A DNA stretch of 64,000 nucleotides from Porifericola rhodea (GCF_030506305.1 NZ_CP119421.1:2992501-3056500); one strand, 5' to 3'; positions 18,874 through 28,399 are shown, numbered from the stretch's first letter. Program-made: numbers and translations. Notes: generated by a model from the sequence alone, not told the origin.

Positions 18874-20475
18874 ATGGCAGGTAAACCAAAATCTATGAGC
18901 ACGATCAAACAACTCATACTTCTACATCAGCAAGGCAAAGGGCGTAAGACCATTGCCCGCACACTAGGCATCAGCAAGAACACCGTTAAAGTATACCTGG
19001 AGAAACTCAAAAGCCTGACTACCATCAAAGATGGCAAAGGCTACACAATAGAAGAGCTGTTCAGAATGGAGCATCCGGTACTGGAGGCAAAATTTCATCC
19101 GGGAAACCCTGCCTACAAAGACGACCGTTATGAGGATCTGAAGGCCAGACTTGACTACTACTTTAATGAGTTAAAAGAACGTGGGGTCAATAAAAAACTA
19201 CTTTGGGAAGAATATAGACAGGGTAATCCAGATAGCTATAGTTATTCTCAATTTTGTTTTCATCTCCATCAGTTACAGATAGCCCGCAGACCATCCGCAG
19301 TGCTACACCATCATCCTGGAGAGAAGCTCTATATTGACTTTGCAGGTAAGCCATTGAGCTATATAGACAAGTCCACTGGTGAGGAGATCAAGTGCCAGGT
19401 ATTTACGGCCTGCTTACCCTTCTCTGACTACAGCTTTGTGATGGCTGTAAGGAGCCAGTCCACTGAAGATTTTCTCTACGCCCTTTCCTGTTGTTTGCAT
19501 GAGTTGGGTGGCGTGCCTCAAGCATTAGTACCGGATAATCTAAAGGCTGCGGTAGTCAAGACTAACCGCTATGAACCGGAGATCAATCGTGCGCTAGAGG
19601 ATTTTGCCAATCATTACAACACTACAGTAGTACCTGCCAGGGTTCGTAAGCCTAAAGACAAAGCACTAGTAGAGAATCAAGTGAAGCTGATCTACAGCCG
19701 GGTATATGCCAAGTTGCGTCACATGGTCTTCTTTGACCTGTCTTCCCTGAATGTAGCCATCAAAGAAAAAGTGAGAGATCATAATCAAACTCGCATGCAA
19801 AAGAAGCCCTACTGCCGGGAAGAGCGCTTCATATCCGAGGAGAAGACACACCTCTTGCCTCTACCAGTTGAGAGATACCAGATCAAATACTACCGAGAGT
19901 TAAGAGTGGCCAAGAACAACCATATCTATCTCTCTGAGGATAAACACTACTATAGCGTCCATTTTAAAATGATTGGTAGTAAAGTCAAGGTCATCTACAC
20001 CCGCAGTATGGTTTATATCTTTTCCAAAGGAGAGCAGGTAGCTGTACATATCAGGAACTTCCACCAGGGTGGTTATTCTACTACCAAAGATCATCTCTGT
20101 TCGCAGCACCAACATTACAAAGACAGGAGCCCGGAATACTATCGTAGGCAAGCTGCCAAAAAATCGGCTATACTCCATAAACTGGTGTGCTGCATCTTTG
20201 AGCAGAATCGCTATCCAGAACAGCTTTACAGAACCTGTGATGGTCTGTTTGGCCTGGAAAGGAAAACCGAGCCTACACGTTTTGAAAAGGCCTGTCAAAT
20301 GGCATTGGATTGCCACAACTACACCTACAGCTTCGTAATGAATGTATTGGAAAATAAGATGATAGAGGTTCAGTCCACTATCTCTGAAAAGCCTCTACCC
20401 AAGCATAATAACCTCAGAGGGAAAGAACATTATCAACAGTTAGAACTAAATTATAAAACCAATGAATCAAATTGA
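18874..20475 (+). CDS. istA: IS21 family transposase IstA
   Basis: A 533-residue DDE transposase. The N-terminal helix-turn-helix is MSTIKQLILLHQQGKGRKTIARTLGISKNTVKVYLEKL. The rve-type catalytic core carries an Asp in KLYIDFAGKP, a second in LVPDNLKAAV and a Glu in KDKALVENQVKL, the usual DDE arrangement. It cuts and joins the element ends and works with the ATPase IstB, whose gene overlaps its 3' end by 14 bases. Confidence 0.95.
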   Translation: MAGKPKSMSTIKQLILLHQQGKGRKTIARTLGISKNTVKVYLEKLKSLTTIKDGKGYTIEELFRMEHPVLEAKFHPGNPAYKDDRYEDLKARLDYYFNELKERGVNKKLLWEEYRQGNPDSYSYSQFCFHLHQLQIARRPSAVLHHHPGEKLYIDFAGKPLSYIDKSTGEEIKCQVFTACLPFSDYSFVMAVRSQSTEDFLYALSCCLHELGGVPQALVPDNLKAAVVKTNRYEPEINRALEDFANHYNTTVVPARVRKPKDKALVENQVKLIYSRVYAKLRHMVFFDLSSLNVAIKEKVRDHNQTRMQKKPYCREERFISEEKTHLLPLPVERYQIKYYRELRVAKNNHIYLSEDKHYYSVHFKMIGSKVKVIYTRSMVYIFSKGEQVAVHIRNFHQGGYSTTKDHLCSQHQHYKDRSPEYYRRQAAKKSAILHKLVCCIFEQNRYPEQLYRTCDGLFGLERKTEPTRFEKACQMALDCHNYTYSFVMNVLENKMIEVQSTISEKPLPKHNNLRGKEHYQQLELNYKTNESN

Positions 20476-21181
20476 GACACAGCTAAACAAGCTCAAATTA
20501 CATGGGATGATCAAAACTTGGGCAGCCTTGCAGGAGACCAGGAAACTTCATGAGCTATCCTTACTGGATGGATTAGAAGTTTTACTTCAGGCAGAGGAGC
20601 AGGAAAGGGATCTTCGTAAGTTCAAAAGGTTAGAGTACAATGCTGGTTTCCGCTACAAAGCATCTATAGAAGAGCTACGCTTTGACCAGAAAAGGGGCAT
20701 AGACAAAAACCTGATTACCCGTATGTCCACCGGTGAATACATCCAGAAAGGAGAGTCAATCCTTGTGACCGGTGCCACCGGTTGTGGGAAAAGCTTCCTC
20801 TCCTCTGCTCTAGGGCATCAAGCTTGTCTGATGGGATTTAAAGTAGCTTACTTTAATACTCAGAAACTGCTGCTTAAAACCAAGATGTCTCGTCTGGAAG
20901 GCACCATCTATAAGTTCTTTGAGAAACTGGCCAAGACAGATCTGCTCATCCTGGATGACTTTGGCCTGACCCACCTGGAAAAACAGCAACAAATGGATCT
21001 GATGGAAATCATTGAGGACAGACATAGTGCTAGATCCACCATCATTGCCAGTCAGTTACCTGTTGCTAGTTGGTATGATGTCATTGGGGAGGAAACTATT
21101 GCTGATGCTATCCTGGATAGGCTAGTGCATACTTCTCATAGAATTGACATCAAGGGTGAGAGTCTAAGAAAAAAAGTGTAA
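20462..21181 (+). CDS. istB: IS21 family helper ATPase IstB
   Basis: A 239-residue DnaC-like AAA+ ATPase that helps IstA choose the target and join strands. Walker A is GATGCGKSFLSSAL near residue 105, Walker B is LLILDDFGL near residue 157, and RSTIIASQLP is the sensor-1 region. Translation is coupled to istA by overlap. Confidence 0.95.
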   Translation: MNQIETQLNKLKLHGMIKTWAALQETRKLHELSLLDGLEVLLQAEEQERDLRKFKRLEYNAGFRYKASIEELRFDQKRGIDKNLITRMSTGEYIQKGESILVTGATGCGKSFLSSALGHQACLMGFKVAYFNTQKLLLKTKMSRLEGTIYKFFEKLAKTDLLILDDFGLTHLEKQQQMDLMEIIEDRHSARSTIIASQLPVASWYDVIGEETIADAILDRLVHTSHRIDIKGESLRKKV

Positions 21182-21270
21182 AATTGTCATACCATCGGGT
21201 TCTTCAGAACCAAACCTGAATTAGGGGGGCAATATCTCCGGTACAGGGGTCAACATCACCGGAATATCCA

Positions 21271-21275
21271 TGCAT
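21271..21275. repeat. Right target-site duplication of the IS21 element (TGCAT)
   Basis: Second copy of the TGCAT duplication, immediately after the right inverted repeat. Confidence 0.8.
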
Positions 21276-22940
21276 TGAAGTCCAACTCTATAAATCACCC
21301 GAGAAGCCACCATATGACTTTCATATAAGGTATAGTAATTGGCAACTTGCTTTAAGAGTAGAGTTTTTCAAAGAAGTGTTTGATGAACGTGCCTTTGTAG
21401 AAGGTTACCAGCCTCAGCACAAGTTTCTCAGCCTCGTAATTCCGCCAACATTACACCATGAGATACTCAATATCATTAATGACTTTGAGCTACTTCAAAT
21501 TCGTGACCTACTGTTAGAACTCATTGCTTCTGCACAGGACATCTATATTCGTGATGTTGCCTTTTGGGAAAGACCTGAAAACCAAAAGCTCATTACTTCA
21601 GCCGAAAAAGAGACTGAAAAAGCCATTCAGGTTATTGAACAATCTGGAATTGACTGGAAGTCATTAGAAAAATATGATAACAAACCATTTCCCAAGCTCG
21701 ACCATATCAAGTTTGTGTTCAATAATGGTACTATCAAATTAGAGCACGAATGGCTAGCGAAAGAGTTCATTGAGAACATGAAACGTGCCTATGACGACCT
21801 GCACTACAAGAATTGGAAAAAAGACCTTGCACGATATCCGTTGAGATTTGATGAGAATGCTCATAAGTCGAAATTCAAGTACCGCTTAGCCAAATCATAC
21901 TACAACCTTCTGACAAAGATTAAATCCTTTAAAGTAACTGAATCCACCCCCTATCCTAACCAACTGATGCTCTGCATTGCTAAGTTGATTGAGTTCTCTT
22001 TAATACCTGTTGGCGATTGGGCAGACTCAGATGATGTAAAAGTCAAGCACATTAGAAATTGGTTGAAGCGAAACGACCTTGAGCCTAAGCTCACTTTTGC
22101 CGAAGTTCCTGCTGACCTTGAAAAACTGAAACAGTACTTTGAGCCCAATTTCCTTGAAATGGCTAACGCCACTAAACGTGCAGATGCTATTTCTGTGGCT
22201 TTCTTCATTTGTCAACGTTTTGATATCCAAGACCTGCTCCCAGAACTAATACATATTGCTTCCTGCATTACAGAAACCAATTGGCTTGTCGGTCACCAGA
22301 TGACTTCAAATAGTAAAATGAATGAGCCTGTTATTCCTGAAATGAATGCATTCAGGCAACTCATGAACGGTATTAAAGACAAAAAGAAGCTCACTTCCTT
22401 GAAGTTCACTTTAGAAGGCAAAGATGGTGAACAAGAGCTTTCTTCTCGTTTACCTCTTTACCTTATAGAAGAAGCTTTAAAAGAGTATTACCATAGCGAC
22501 CAGATTGAATTTGATTCAGATGTAATTCCAACTACCTACAAGAAGAATGAAGATGGTTGTATTAAAATTGAAAAAACTGCACAGTTTAACCTACCACATG
22601 AACGTCATTTGGTTCGCTTGGTACATTCACTATATAACTACCTCAAAGAACATTCAGGGATAGAAGAAGGAGAAATTCTACCGGGTGAAAAGTACTATGA
22701 AATCATTGGAATTCTATTCAAAGAAGCATGGGTGTTTTACAATAAAATGGTTGATGATAGATCGGTAGTTGAGAAAATCAAGCAATGGCACCAGTTGAGA
22801 CCAGAATCATAAACTATCCATATTTTAACTGATTGATTATCAATAGGAACAAAAACAGATTAAAACACCACTTCACTGTTCCTTTAGATGCCTTTTTATA
22901 GTTGCAAATTTGCCTAAATGGTTTACAAACAATACGGACT

Positions 22941-23117
22941 ATGAAGGCAAATAATAATTTAAAAACTAGGGTCAATGATCTTGAAAGAAAGGCCTCCATT
23001 CTATGTAAAGTAAAAAAAGGTAAAATGAATAAAGGAAAAGCAATTATCTCTTCAGTATTTATTTTAGAAAAATTGTGGAAACTAATTAAGTATCTATTTT
23101 CAGAATTAGGCCTATGA
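22941..23117 (+). CDS. Small hypothetical protein
   Basis: About 58 residues from ATG 22941 (MKANNNLKTRVNDLERKAS), with a basic start and a hydrophobic C-terminus (AIISSVFILEKLWKLIKYLF). An in-frame start 13 codons upstream is also open. The leucine and lysine pattern is compatible with a short membrane-associated helix, but nothing supports a function and it may not be a gene. Confidence 0.3.
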   Translation: MKANNNLKTRVNDLERKASILCKVKKGKMNKGKAIISSVFILEKLWKLIKYLFSELGL

Positions 23118-23168
23118 GCGTATCATTTGAAAAAAGGTTTCCTTTTTAAGTAGCGTCTAGAGCAAGAT

Positions 23169-23515
23169 TTGCAACCTATGGATTGCTGAATGTTGCTGGA
23201 AATTGCTCGCACTTGCTTTTCAAATTGCTACAACTTGCTGAAAATTAATTTCTTAAGTTGAAGAATATTGCTACTTATTGCTAGAAATTGCTTTTTTTTT
23301 GGGTTTAAGTCCTTGCCCATATAGCTATTTATTGCTGAATATTGCTCTAAGTTGCTGGCTCATTTCCCGCAAATTGCTGGTGATTGCAGGCTTATTGCAA
23401 AAGTCCCTAGCTAAAGAAGATACTTGCAGCATCAAGTTTTAATGCAAAATAAAGAACCTATTGCTGGCAAATTTTTCGTAAATTTCTGGCTGATTTCCGG
23501 CAAATTGCTGTTGCA
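23169..23515 (+). repeat. Array of TTGC motifs phased at 10 bases
   Basis: TTGC starts at 23169, 23183, 23193, 23203, 23213, 23225, 23235, 23268, 23278, 23288, 23313, 23332, 23342, 23352, 23374, 23384, 23395, 23424, 23461, 23505 and 23511. Most are TTGCT. Many neighbours are exactly 10 bases apart, about one helical turn, so a bound protein would sit on one face of the DNA. Spacers differ, so this is neither a simple tandem repeat nor a CRISPR. Confidence 0.8.
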
Positions 23516-23574
23516 ATTTTTTTACTTATTAAAAAATGTTACTTTTTTTCCTGATCTCCAATTCAACAGTTTTC

Positions 23575-23648
23575 GCAATTTACTGCAAGGAATAGCAAGG
23601 GTTATCAAGGAATAGCAAGGCCTGGCAATATTTAGCAATTTTATGCAA
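23575..23648 (-). repeat. Inverted array of GCAA motifs phased at exactly 10 bases
   Basis: GCAA starts at 23575, 23585, 23595, 23615, 23625, 23635 and 23645, with TCAA at 23605 filling the one gap. Every step is a multiple of 10. GCAA is the reverse complement of TTGC, so this array faces the one at 23169-23515 and ends just before the gene at 23685. Confidence 0.8.
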
Positions 23649-23684
23649 GCCAGAGAAGATGATCATATCATTAATCCAACTTTT

Positions 23685-24323
23685 ATGTCTTACCCAATCA
23701 TAGAATTTACAGAAGTTAACATCTCAGAGAAAAAAAACTCAAGATTTGATATTACTAAATCAGATATTGAAAGCCATATGGCGGAGATCAAATGTAGTTT
23801 CATGGCTGCATATAATGAAATATTGCTTAGGCGATTGAGTGATTATGGTAAATCAGAGAAAAAGGAGTTTATCATATATCATTTGGAAGGTATATCTGAT
23901 AAAAAAGAATGGCTTTTTTCTTTTGAGAAGCTTGTAAAGTCTCGTGTCGATAGTGATAATGATTTGTCTACAATGGTTTGGCAAAAAGATTTAAAAGGAG
24001 TAGAAGAAATCTCTGAAGATTTGATCAAGAAGATTAATAGTAGCACTTCTGACAAAATTGTAAGAAAGATTCAAACTGAGCTTACAGTTCCTCAGCTTGG
24101 ATACTTATTAAGAGCCTTCTTTGAAGAAGGCATTTTTACACCAAAGCAAAAATCAGATTTAATTAAGGTGTTTTCAGAAAACTTTTCTTCTAAAAGTAGA
24201 AAGGATATTTCAGCTAAAAGTCTCAGAAATAGTTTTGATTCTCCTGCTCTAAAGGAAATTGATGAATTGCAGGAGATTTTTACGCATTTAATGCAAAGAG
24301 CAAAAAAAGACAAAGAAAAATAG
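23685..24323 (+). CDS. Mobile-element hypothetical protein, RteC-like C-terminus possible
   Basis: 212 residues from ATG 23685 (MSYPIIEFTEVN). An earlier in-frame ATG at 23643 lies inside the phased repeats, so the later start is preferred. The C-terminal third (TELTVPQLGYLLRAFFEEGIFTPKQKSDLIKVFSENFSS) resembles proteins that sit next to excisionase and replication genes in Bacteroidota mobile elements. No catalytic motif is visible. It is the first gene after the arrays and may bind them, which is inference only. Confidence 0.6.
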   Translation: MSYPIIEFTEVNISEKKNSRFDITKSDIESHMAEIKCSFMAAYNEILLRRLSDYGKSEKKEFIIYHLEGISDKKEWLFSFEKLVKSRVDSDNDLSTMVWQKDLKGVEEISEDLIKKINSSTSDKIVRKIQTELTVPQLGYLLRAFFEEGIFTPKQKSDLIKVFSENFSSKSRKDISAKSLRNSFDSPALKEIDELQEIFTHLMQRAKKDKEK

Positions 24324-24358
24324 ACAATTCATCTAGTTGATAATCAGCAATTTAAGTA

Positions 24359-24374
24359 AGGGTGGTTCCACCCT
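24359..24374. other. GC-rich hairpin
   Basis: AGGGTGG and CCACCCT are perfect complements around TT, standing out in AT-rich DNA. There is no clear T run, so it may be a weak terminator or a structural site. Confidence 0.45.
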
Positions 24375-24499
24375 CCACAACTGTTTTCTCTTCCTTTATT
24401 AGGTTTTCTTTACGCTGAAGTTTGTCGGGAGTACGTGCCTGACTTCTGGCAAACGATAGGCGCATCTTAATCATTTTCAAAAATTTAAATCTGATAAAG

Positions 24500-24808
24500 A
24501 TGTCACAAGATCATCTAATAATTGAAAGACTTGAGCGAATTGAGAGATTACTTTCAAATCAAGCTCAGGGAATAAAGGAAGTATTGAGTTTTAATGAGAC
24601 ATGCCAGTACCTGGAGCTTTCTCAGTCTCACTTGTACAAACTTACGAGTACTGGAAACATTCCTCATTATAAGCCAAATGGAAAGAAGCTGTATTTTAAA
24701 AGAAGTGAGTTGGACAGTTGGTTGCTCCGCAACCGTAGCAATGATAGGGAAGAAGTAGATCAAATGGCTGCCAATTATCTCATCAAGAAGGGGAGGATCA
24801 AACTATGA
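24500..24808 (+). CDS. Excisionase-family helix-turn-helix protein
   Basis: 102 residues. The helix-turn-helix of the MerR/excisionase type is at residues 30-75 (VLSFNETCQYLELSQSHLYKLTSTGNIPHYKPNGKKLYFKRSELDSWL). Such proteins precede VirE_N/DUF3987 replication genes in many Bacteroidota elements. They bend DNA for excision or regulate transfer genes. Confidence 0.85.
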   Translation: MSQDHLIIERLERIERLLSNQAQGIKEVLSFNETCQYLELSQSHLYKLTSTGNIPHYKPNGKKLYFKRSELDSWLLRNRSNDREEVDQMAANYLIKKGRIKL

Positions 24809-24909
24809 ATAGGGATATTCTCTTCCTCCATGAGGAACCCAGGGTGAAATGGAATTTCTTTTTCCCACCACAAATTCCACTTATTGTAATCTCACTATCT
24901 ATTATGGAT

Positions 24910-24929
24910 AGTGGGGTTTCTACCCCACT
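24910..24929. other. GC-rich hairpin upstream of the VirE_N gene
   Basis: AGTGGGGT and ACCCCACT form a perfect 8-base stem with loop TTCT in an AT-rich region between the excisionase-like gene and the replication genes. With no long T run, it may be an attenuator or a mobilisation-related site. Confidence 0.4.
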
Positions 24930-25021
24930 GCCTTTTAGAAGACTGTCTCACGATATTGTAGCTCCTCAATTTACTTGGTGTACAGTGAGTTTTTCTGAGA
25001 AAACTTCAAATTGTTGATATT

Positions 25022-25945
25022 ATGGAGTTGTCAGAAAAAGATTTGTTGGCCAAAACAAATGGTGGCCTGAATATCTATGCCCATATCTTAAGGCGGTATT
25101 ATCAAGGAGAAGTCGTACTCCGATTAGTAGGCAAAGTATGTGAGATTACTAGAAACCCTTTTTATGATGATTCGCTGACGTTACAAATAGCCCAGGAGAA
25201 CGGTCAATTCATGTTTAAGGATATATTGAAACCAGAATTTGTTGGCTCTGCATTTACTTTTGCTTCTTGGCATTACAAACTTGAAGGGCAGGCACTTTTA
25301 CAGCTGCTGAATAAAAACATGCCTTTGCGTATTGGTGAAATTGGTTGGTATGCTAGTGGTTGCCAGGCCAACACAGAAAAGACTTATAAAAAACCACTAC
25401 AGATACCAATGTTCAGCTATTATAAAGGACCCGTCAGTAATACGCTTCCTGAGAAAAATGTAAGTCTGCTGGAAGTATTCCATATGATTCAAGGTACTCA
25501 GTTCCTGAAAAGGACTGAGTACCTACGAACACTCAAAGATTCAGTAGCAGCTAGGAGCTTCAAAGCGAAGCATTTTGATTACGTCACCTTTTCAGGCTTG
25601 TTTTCCAAAAGAAACGATAGATCTCTTCTTAAGCATTCAGGCTTGGTGGCTATTGATTTTGATCATGTAGATCAAGTAGCAGATCTCAAAAATCAGCTTT
25701 TAGAAGATAAATATTTTGAGACAGAGCTTCTTTTTACTTCTCCTTCAGGAGATGGTATCAAATGGATCATTAGTATTGATCTGACTGAGGTTACCCACAA
25801 AGAGTATTTTCAGGCAGTCAGTGCTTACATAGAGCATAATTATAAGCTCAAAATTGACTCGGCAGGTAAAGATGTTTCCCGTGCTTGCTTTCTACCCTAT
25901 GACAACGAAGCATATATTAACCCCAAGTATTTACCAAAATGTTAA
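25022..25945 (+). CDS. VirE_N/BT4734-like replication protein
   Basis: 307 residues. From about residue 150 (VSLLEVFHMIQGTQFLKRTEYLRTL) to the end (LTSPSGDGIKWIISIDL, then SRACFLPYDNEAYINP) it matches the BT4734/VirE_N family, related to primase-polymerases. Acidic metal ligands are seen in GLVAIDFDHVD. It overlaps the next gene by 7 bases. The pair is standard in Bacteroidota integrative elements and probably acts in element DNA replication. Confidence 0.85.
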   Translation: MELSEKDLLAKTNGGLNIYAHILRRYYQGEVVLRLVGKVCEITRNPFYDDSLTLQIAQENGQFMFKDILKPEFVGSAFTFASWHYKLEGQALLQLLNKNMPLRIGEIGWYASGCQANTEKTYKKPLQIPMFSYYKGPVSNTLPEKNVSLLEVFHMIQGTQFLKRTEYLRTLKDSVAARSFKAKHFDYVTFSGLFSKRNDRSLLKHSGLVAIDFDHVDQVADLKNQLLEDKYFETELLFTSPSGDGIKWIISIDLTEVTHKEYFQAVSAYIEHNYKLKIDSAGKDVSRACFLPYDNEAYINPKYLPKC

Positions 25946-27696
25946 AATTCAAGTTTAACCCTAGAAAATGGTTGGATACCAGTAATTCAAGCAATATAGA
26001 GCAACCTAAACAGGAGGCTATATTAAGAGAATTAAAAAGTACCTATCAAGAAGTATTAAAAGTAGTAGAACAAATTGAGGCAAAACAGATTGATATCACT
26101 TCAGCTTATGAAGATTGGCGCAATATAGGTTTTGCCTTAGCAGATGAATTTGGGGAGAGTGGAAGAGATTTGTTTCATAAGATAAGTTGTTTTTATCCTG
26201 ATTATTCTCAGTCGGAATGTGACAAACAGTTTGAAAAGTGCCTTCAATCCAAAGGAACGGGTATTAGTTTAAAGACCTTTTTTTATCATGCAAAAAATGC
26301 AGGTATCAAAATTGCAAATGCAGCAACTTTGAGCAATAATCAGCAACTTCCAAATTTTACAGACACTGTTTATTCAAACCTTCCAGAATTTTTGCAAAAG
26401 GTGGTTCGGGTTGCCAATACCGCCGAAGAGCGAGATATATTGCTTTTGGGTACTTTAACTACCTTAAGTTCATGCTTTCCAAAACTGTATGGTATATATG
26501 ATGGTAAAAAGGTGTACTCCAATCTATTCCTTTTCATTACAGCCCAGGCTTCCGCTGGAAAAGGGCGTTTAGTGCATTGCAAACAATTGGTTAAGCCTAT
26601 TCATAAAGAATTTAGAGAACAAGCAAGCTTACTTAGGCAACGCTTTGAATTTGACATGTCTGATTATCATTCTAACAAAGGAAAGGGGAGTAATGCAAAT
26701 GGAGCTGAAAAACCTTCTAAACCTCCTGAAAAAATGCTCTTGATCCCTGCTAATAATAGTACAACCGGAGTATTTCAACTACTATCAGATAATGAAGGGA
26801 GAGGGCTGATTTTTGAAACGGAAGGCGATACGCTCTCTCAGGCATTTAAGAGTGATTATGGAAATTACAGTGATGGATTCCGAAAAGCATTCCATCACGA
26901 AACAATTTCATATTACAGGAGAACGGATCAGGAGTATGTAGATATAGAAACACCATGTATCTCTACCGTACTTTCTGGTACACCTAAACAGATAGCCACC
27001 TTAATTCCTGACGCAGAAAATGGACTGTTCAGCCGATTTATTTTTTATCGCATGAATGTACAAGCAGTATGGAAAGATGTTTTTGCGGCAAGTTCAAATA
27101 ATGGATTGGATAAGTATTTTGATGAATTAGGGAAAGAATTTCATGAGTTTTACAAAGTATTAGAGGGTAATACCGAAGTGCGATTCTATTTATCGGTTGA
27201 CCAGGAAGTAGAATTCAATCAATTTTTTGTACATGTGCAGAAAAAGTATCTTGATTTACTGGGGATTGACTATATGGCAACCGTTCGCAGATTAGGACTA
27301 ATAACTTTTAGAATTTCCATGATCTTATCAGCCCTAAGAGTAATGGAAACTGGAGATATCAGTAACAAATTAATCTGTGAGGAAAGAGACTTTCAGGTGG
27401 CTCTTTCAATCGTCAAGGTGTTGTTAGAACATTCTAGTAAAGTTTTTTCTGAACTATCAGGCCAGCAAAAGCCAGTAAAAAAGAAGAACCGAAAAGAAAT
27501 GTTTCTTGCCAACCTTCCTCAAACTTTTAATCGGCAGCAATACCTTGAAGTTTCGCAAAGCCTTTCAATAGCAGATAAAACAGCAGAAGGGTATATAAAA
27601 AAGTATATTGACAATGGAGTAATACAGCGGGAATTCCATGACAGTTATATCAAAATGGTAGATCAGGAAACTAAGGATTTGAAGGAAGTTGAGTAA
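25939..27696 (+). CDS. DUF3987/PriCT-2 replication protein
   Basis: 585 residues. Residues about 45-120 are PriCT-2-like (DWRNIGFALADEFGESGRDLFHKIS and FEKCLQSKGTGISLKTFF). The main part is DUF3987, an ATPase-like domain with SAGKGRLVH near residue 210 as a Walker-like loop and IFETEGDTLSQAFKSDYG. The tail is a winged-helix region. It is likely a helicase partner of the preceding primase-like protein. A relaxase, which often follows, was not found. Confidence 0.85.
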   Translation: MLKFKFNPRKWLDTSNSSNIEQPKQEAILRELKSTYQEVLKVVEQIEAKQIDITSAYEDWRNIGFALADEFGESGRDLFHKISCFYPDYSQSECDKQFEKCLQSKGTGISLKTFFYHAKNAGIKIANAATLSNNQQLPNFTDTVYSNLPEFLQKVVRVANTAEERDILLLGTLTTLSSCFPKLYGIYDGKKVYSNLFLFITAQASAGKGRLVHCKQLVKPIHKEFREQASLLRQRFEFDMSDYHSNKGKGSNANGAEKPSKPPEKMLLIPANNSTTGVFQLLSDNEGRGLIFETEGDTLSQAFKSDYGNYSDGFRKAFHHETISYYRRTDQEYVDIETPCISTVLSGTPKQIATLIPDAENGLFSRFIFYRMNVQAVWKDVFAASSNNGLDKYFDELGKEFHEFYKVLEGNTEVRFYLSVDQEVEFNQFFVHVQKKYLDLLGIDYMATVRRLGLITFRISMILSALRVMETGDISNKLICEERDFQVALSIVKVLLEHSSKVFSELSGQQKPVKKKNRKEMFLANLPQTFNRQQYLEVSQSLSIADKTAEGYIKKYIDNGVIQREFHDSYIKMVDQETKDLKEVE

Positions 27697-27829
27697 AGAT
27701 ATACTTCATTTCCTTAGAATCCTTTAATTCCTCTCTTATCCATTTTTGAAACTATCTACAATAGATTTTATCTTCTTTTTCTTTGCCTTTTGTAACCTTT
27801 CTTTGTAATTTGAAGTATTCTACAAATAA

Positions 27830-28399
27830 ATGAAGGTAAAAATAGGAGATATAGCCCATTTACAGTTTGGTTTTTATGCGAAGCCAGAAGAGGCAGGTGA
27901 AGTGGCTTATCTGCAAGTTAAGCATTTTGATAAGTTAGGAAAGGTGTCATCTGAAATGGATGCATTCATTCCAATGAATAAGAAAAACGAGTCTCATTTG
28001 CTCCAAAATGAAGATATTCTTTTTGTAGGTAAAGGGCTGAGAAACTTTGCCTGGACATACCACAGCTCAATTGGACCTGCTATTGCATCGTCCATTTTTT
28101 TTGTCATTAAAGCGGATAAGGCAAAAGTGCTACCGGAATATCTGACTACGCTTTTTAATTTGCCGCAATCTCAGGCATATTTTCAGACATTAGGAGCAGG
28201 AAGCTCTATTCCATCCATTCGGAAATCTGAATTGGAAGCTTTCACTATTAATCTTCCACCTTTAGAGGTACAGGAGAAGGCTGTAGCCATTAAGCTCTTA
28301 CACGAACAGGATATAGAGTTGTCACATAAAATAATAGCCGAAAAGGAAAAAGTATATCAATCAGTAATTCATCAATTAATCCAGCACAGTTATGACTAA
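27830..28399 (+). CDS. Single-TRD type I restriction specificity-like protein
   Basis: 189 residues with one target-recognition domain and one coiled-coil arm. The hallmark INLPPLEVQEKAVAIKLLHEQDIELSHKI lies near residue 140. The N-terminus (MKVKIGDIAHLQFGFYAKPEEAGEVAYLQVKHF) is the usual TRD start. It is half the length of a normal HsdS, so two copies may pair, or it may regulate or swap with the full hsdS at 30161. It overlaps the next gene by 8 bases. Confidence 0.8.
   Translation: MKVKIGDIAHLQFGFYAKPEEAGEVAYLQVKHFDKLGKVSSEMDAFIPMNKKNESHLLQNEDILFVGKGLRNFAWTYHSSIGPAIASSIFFVIKADKAKVLPEYLTTLFNLPQSQAYFQTLGAGSSIPSIRKSELEAFTINLPPLEVQEKAVAIKLLHEQDIELSHKIIAEKEKVYQSVIHQLIQHSYD

Larger units (their letters stand above)
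18636..21270 (+). mobile_element. IS21-family insertion sequence, 2635 bp
   Basis: The element starts with TGGATAAACCGG and ends with CCGGAATATCCA, imperfect inverted repeats, and contains istA and istB. Several copies of the motif CCGGAG...TTGACCCCT lie inside the left end (near 18643, 18764 and 18812) and the reverse motif inside the right end (near 21230 and 21246). These are the multiple terminal sites typical of IS21 elements. A 5-base duplication TGCAT flanks it. Both genes look intact, so the element may still be active. Confidence 0.92.
18409..22812 (+). pseudogene. Unknown gene split by the IS21 element
   Basis: The left part, before 18636, reads on in frame 1 (for example KIELPKFDWAKFQKDHFTY) to EGEDRIEC. 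The right part from 21271 resumes in the same frame as IEVQLYKSPEKPPYDFHIRY and runs to the stop at 22812, about 513 residues. Removing the element and one TGCAT copy restores a continuous frame. No ATG, GTG or TTG opens the left part between the upstream stop at 18408 and 18600, so the original start may be lost. No family was recognised. From ATG 21376 a 478-residue product could still be made. Confidence 0.7.

Noticed and set aside
23169-23648. CRISPR array or simple tandem repeat
   Set aside because: The repeated unit is only four to five bases with variable interior and a 10-base step, far from CRISPR repeat and spacer sizes, and no cas genes are present.
24805-25017. A 70-codon open frame after the excisionase-like gene
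   Set aside because: It covers the GC-rich hairpin, has no recognisable protein features and an unusual composition, so it is more likely non-coding.
24500-28399. Relaxase or conjugation genes
   Set aside because: The replication genes suggest an integrative element, but no relaxase or mating-pair protein could be recognised anywhere in the window.
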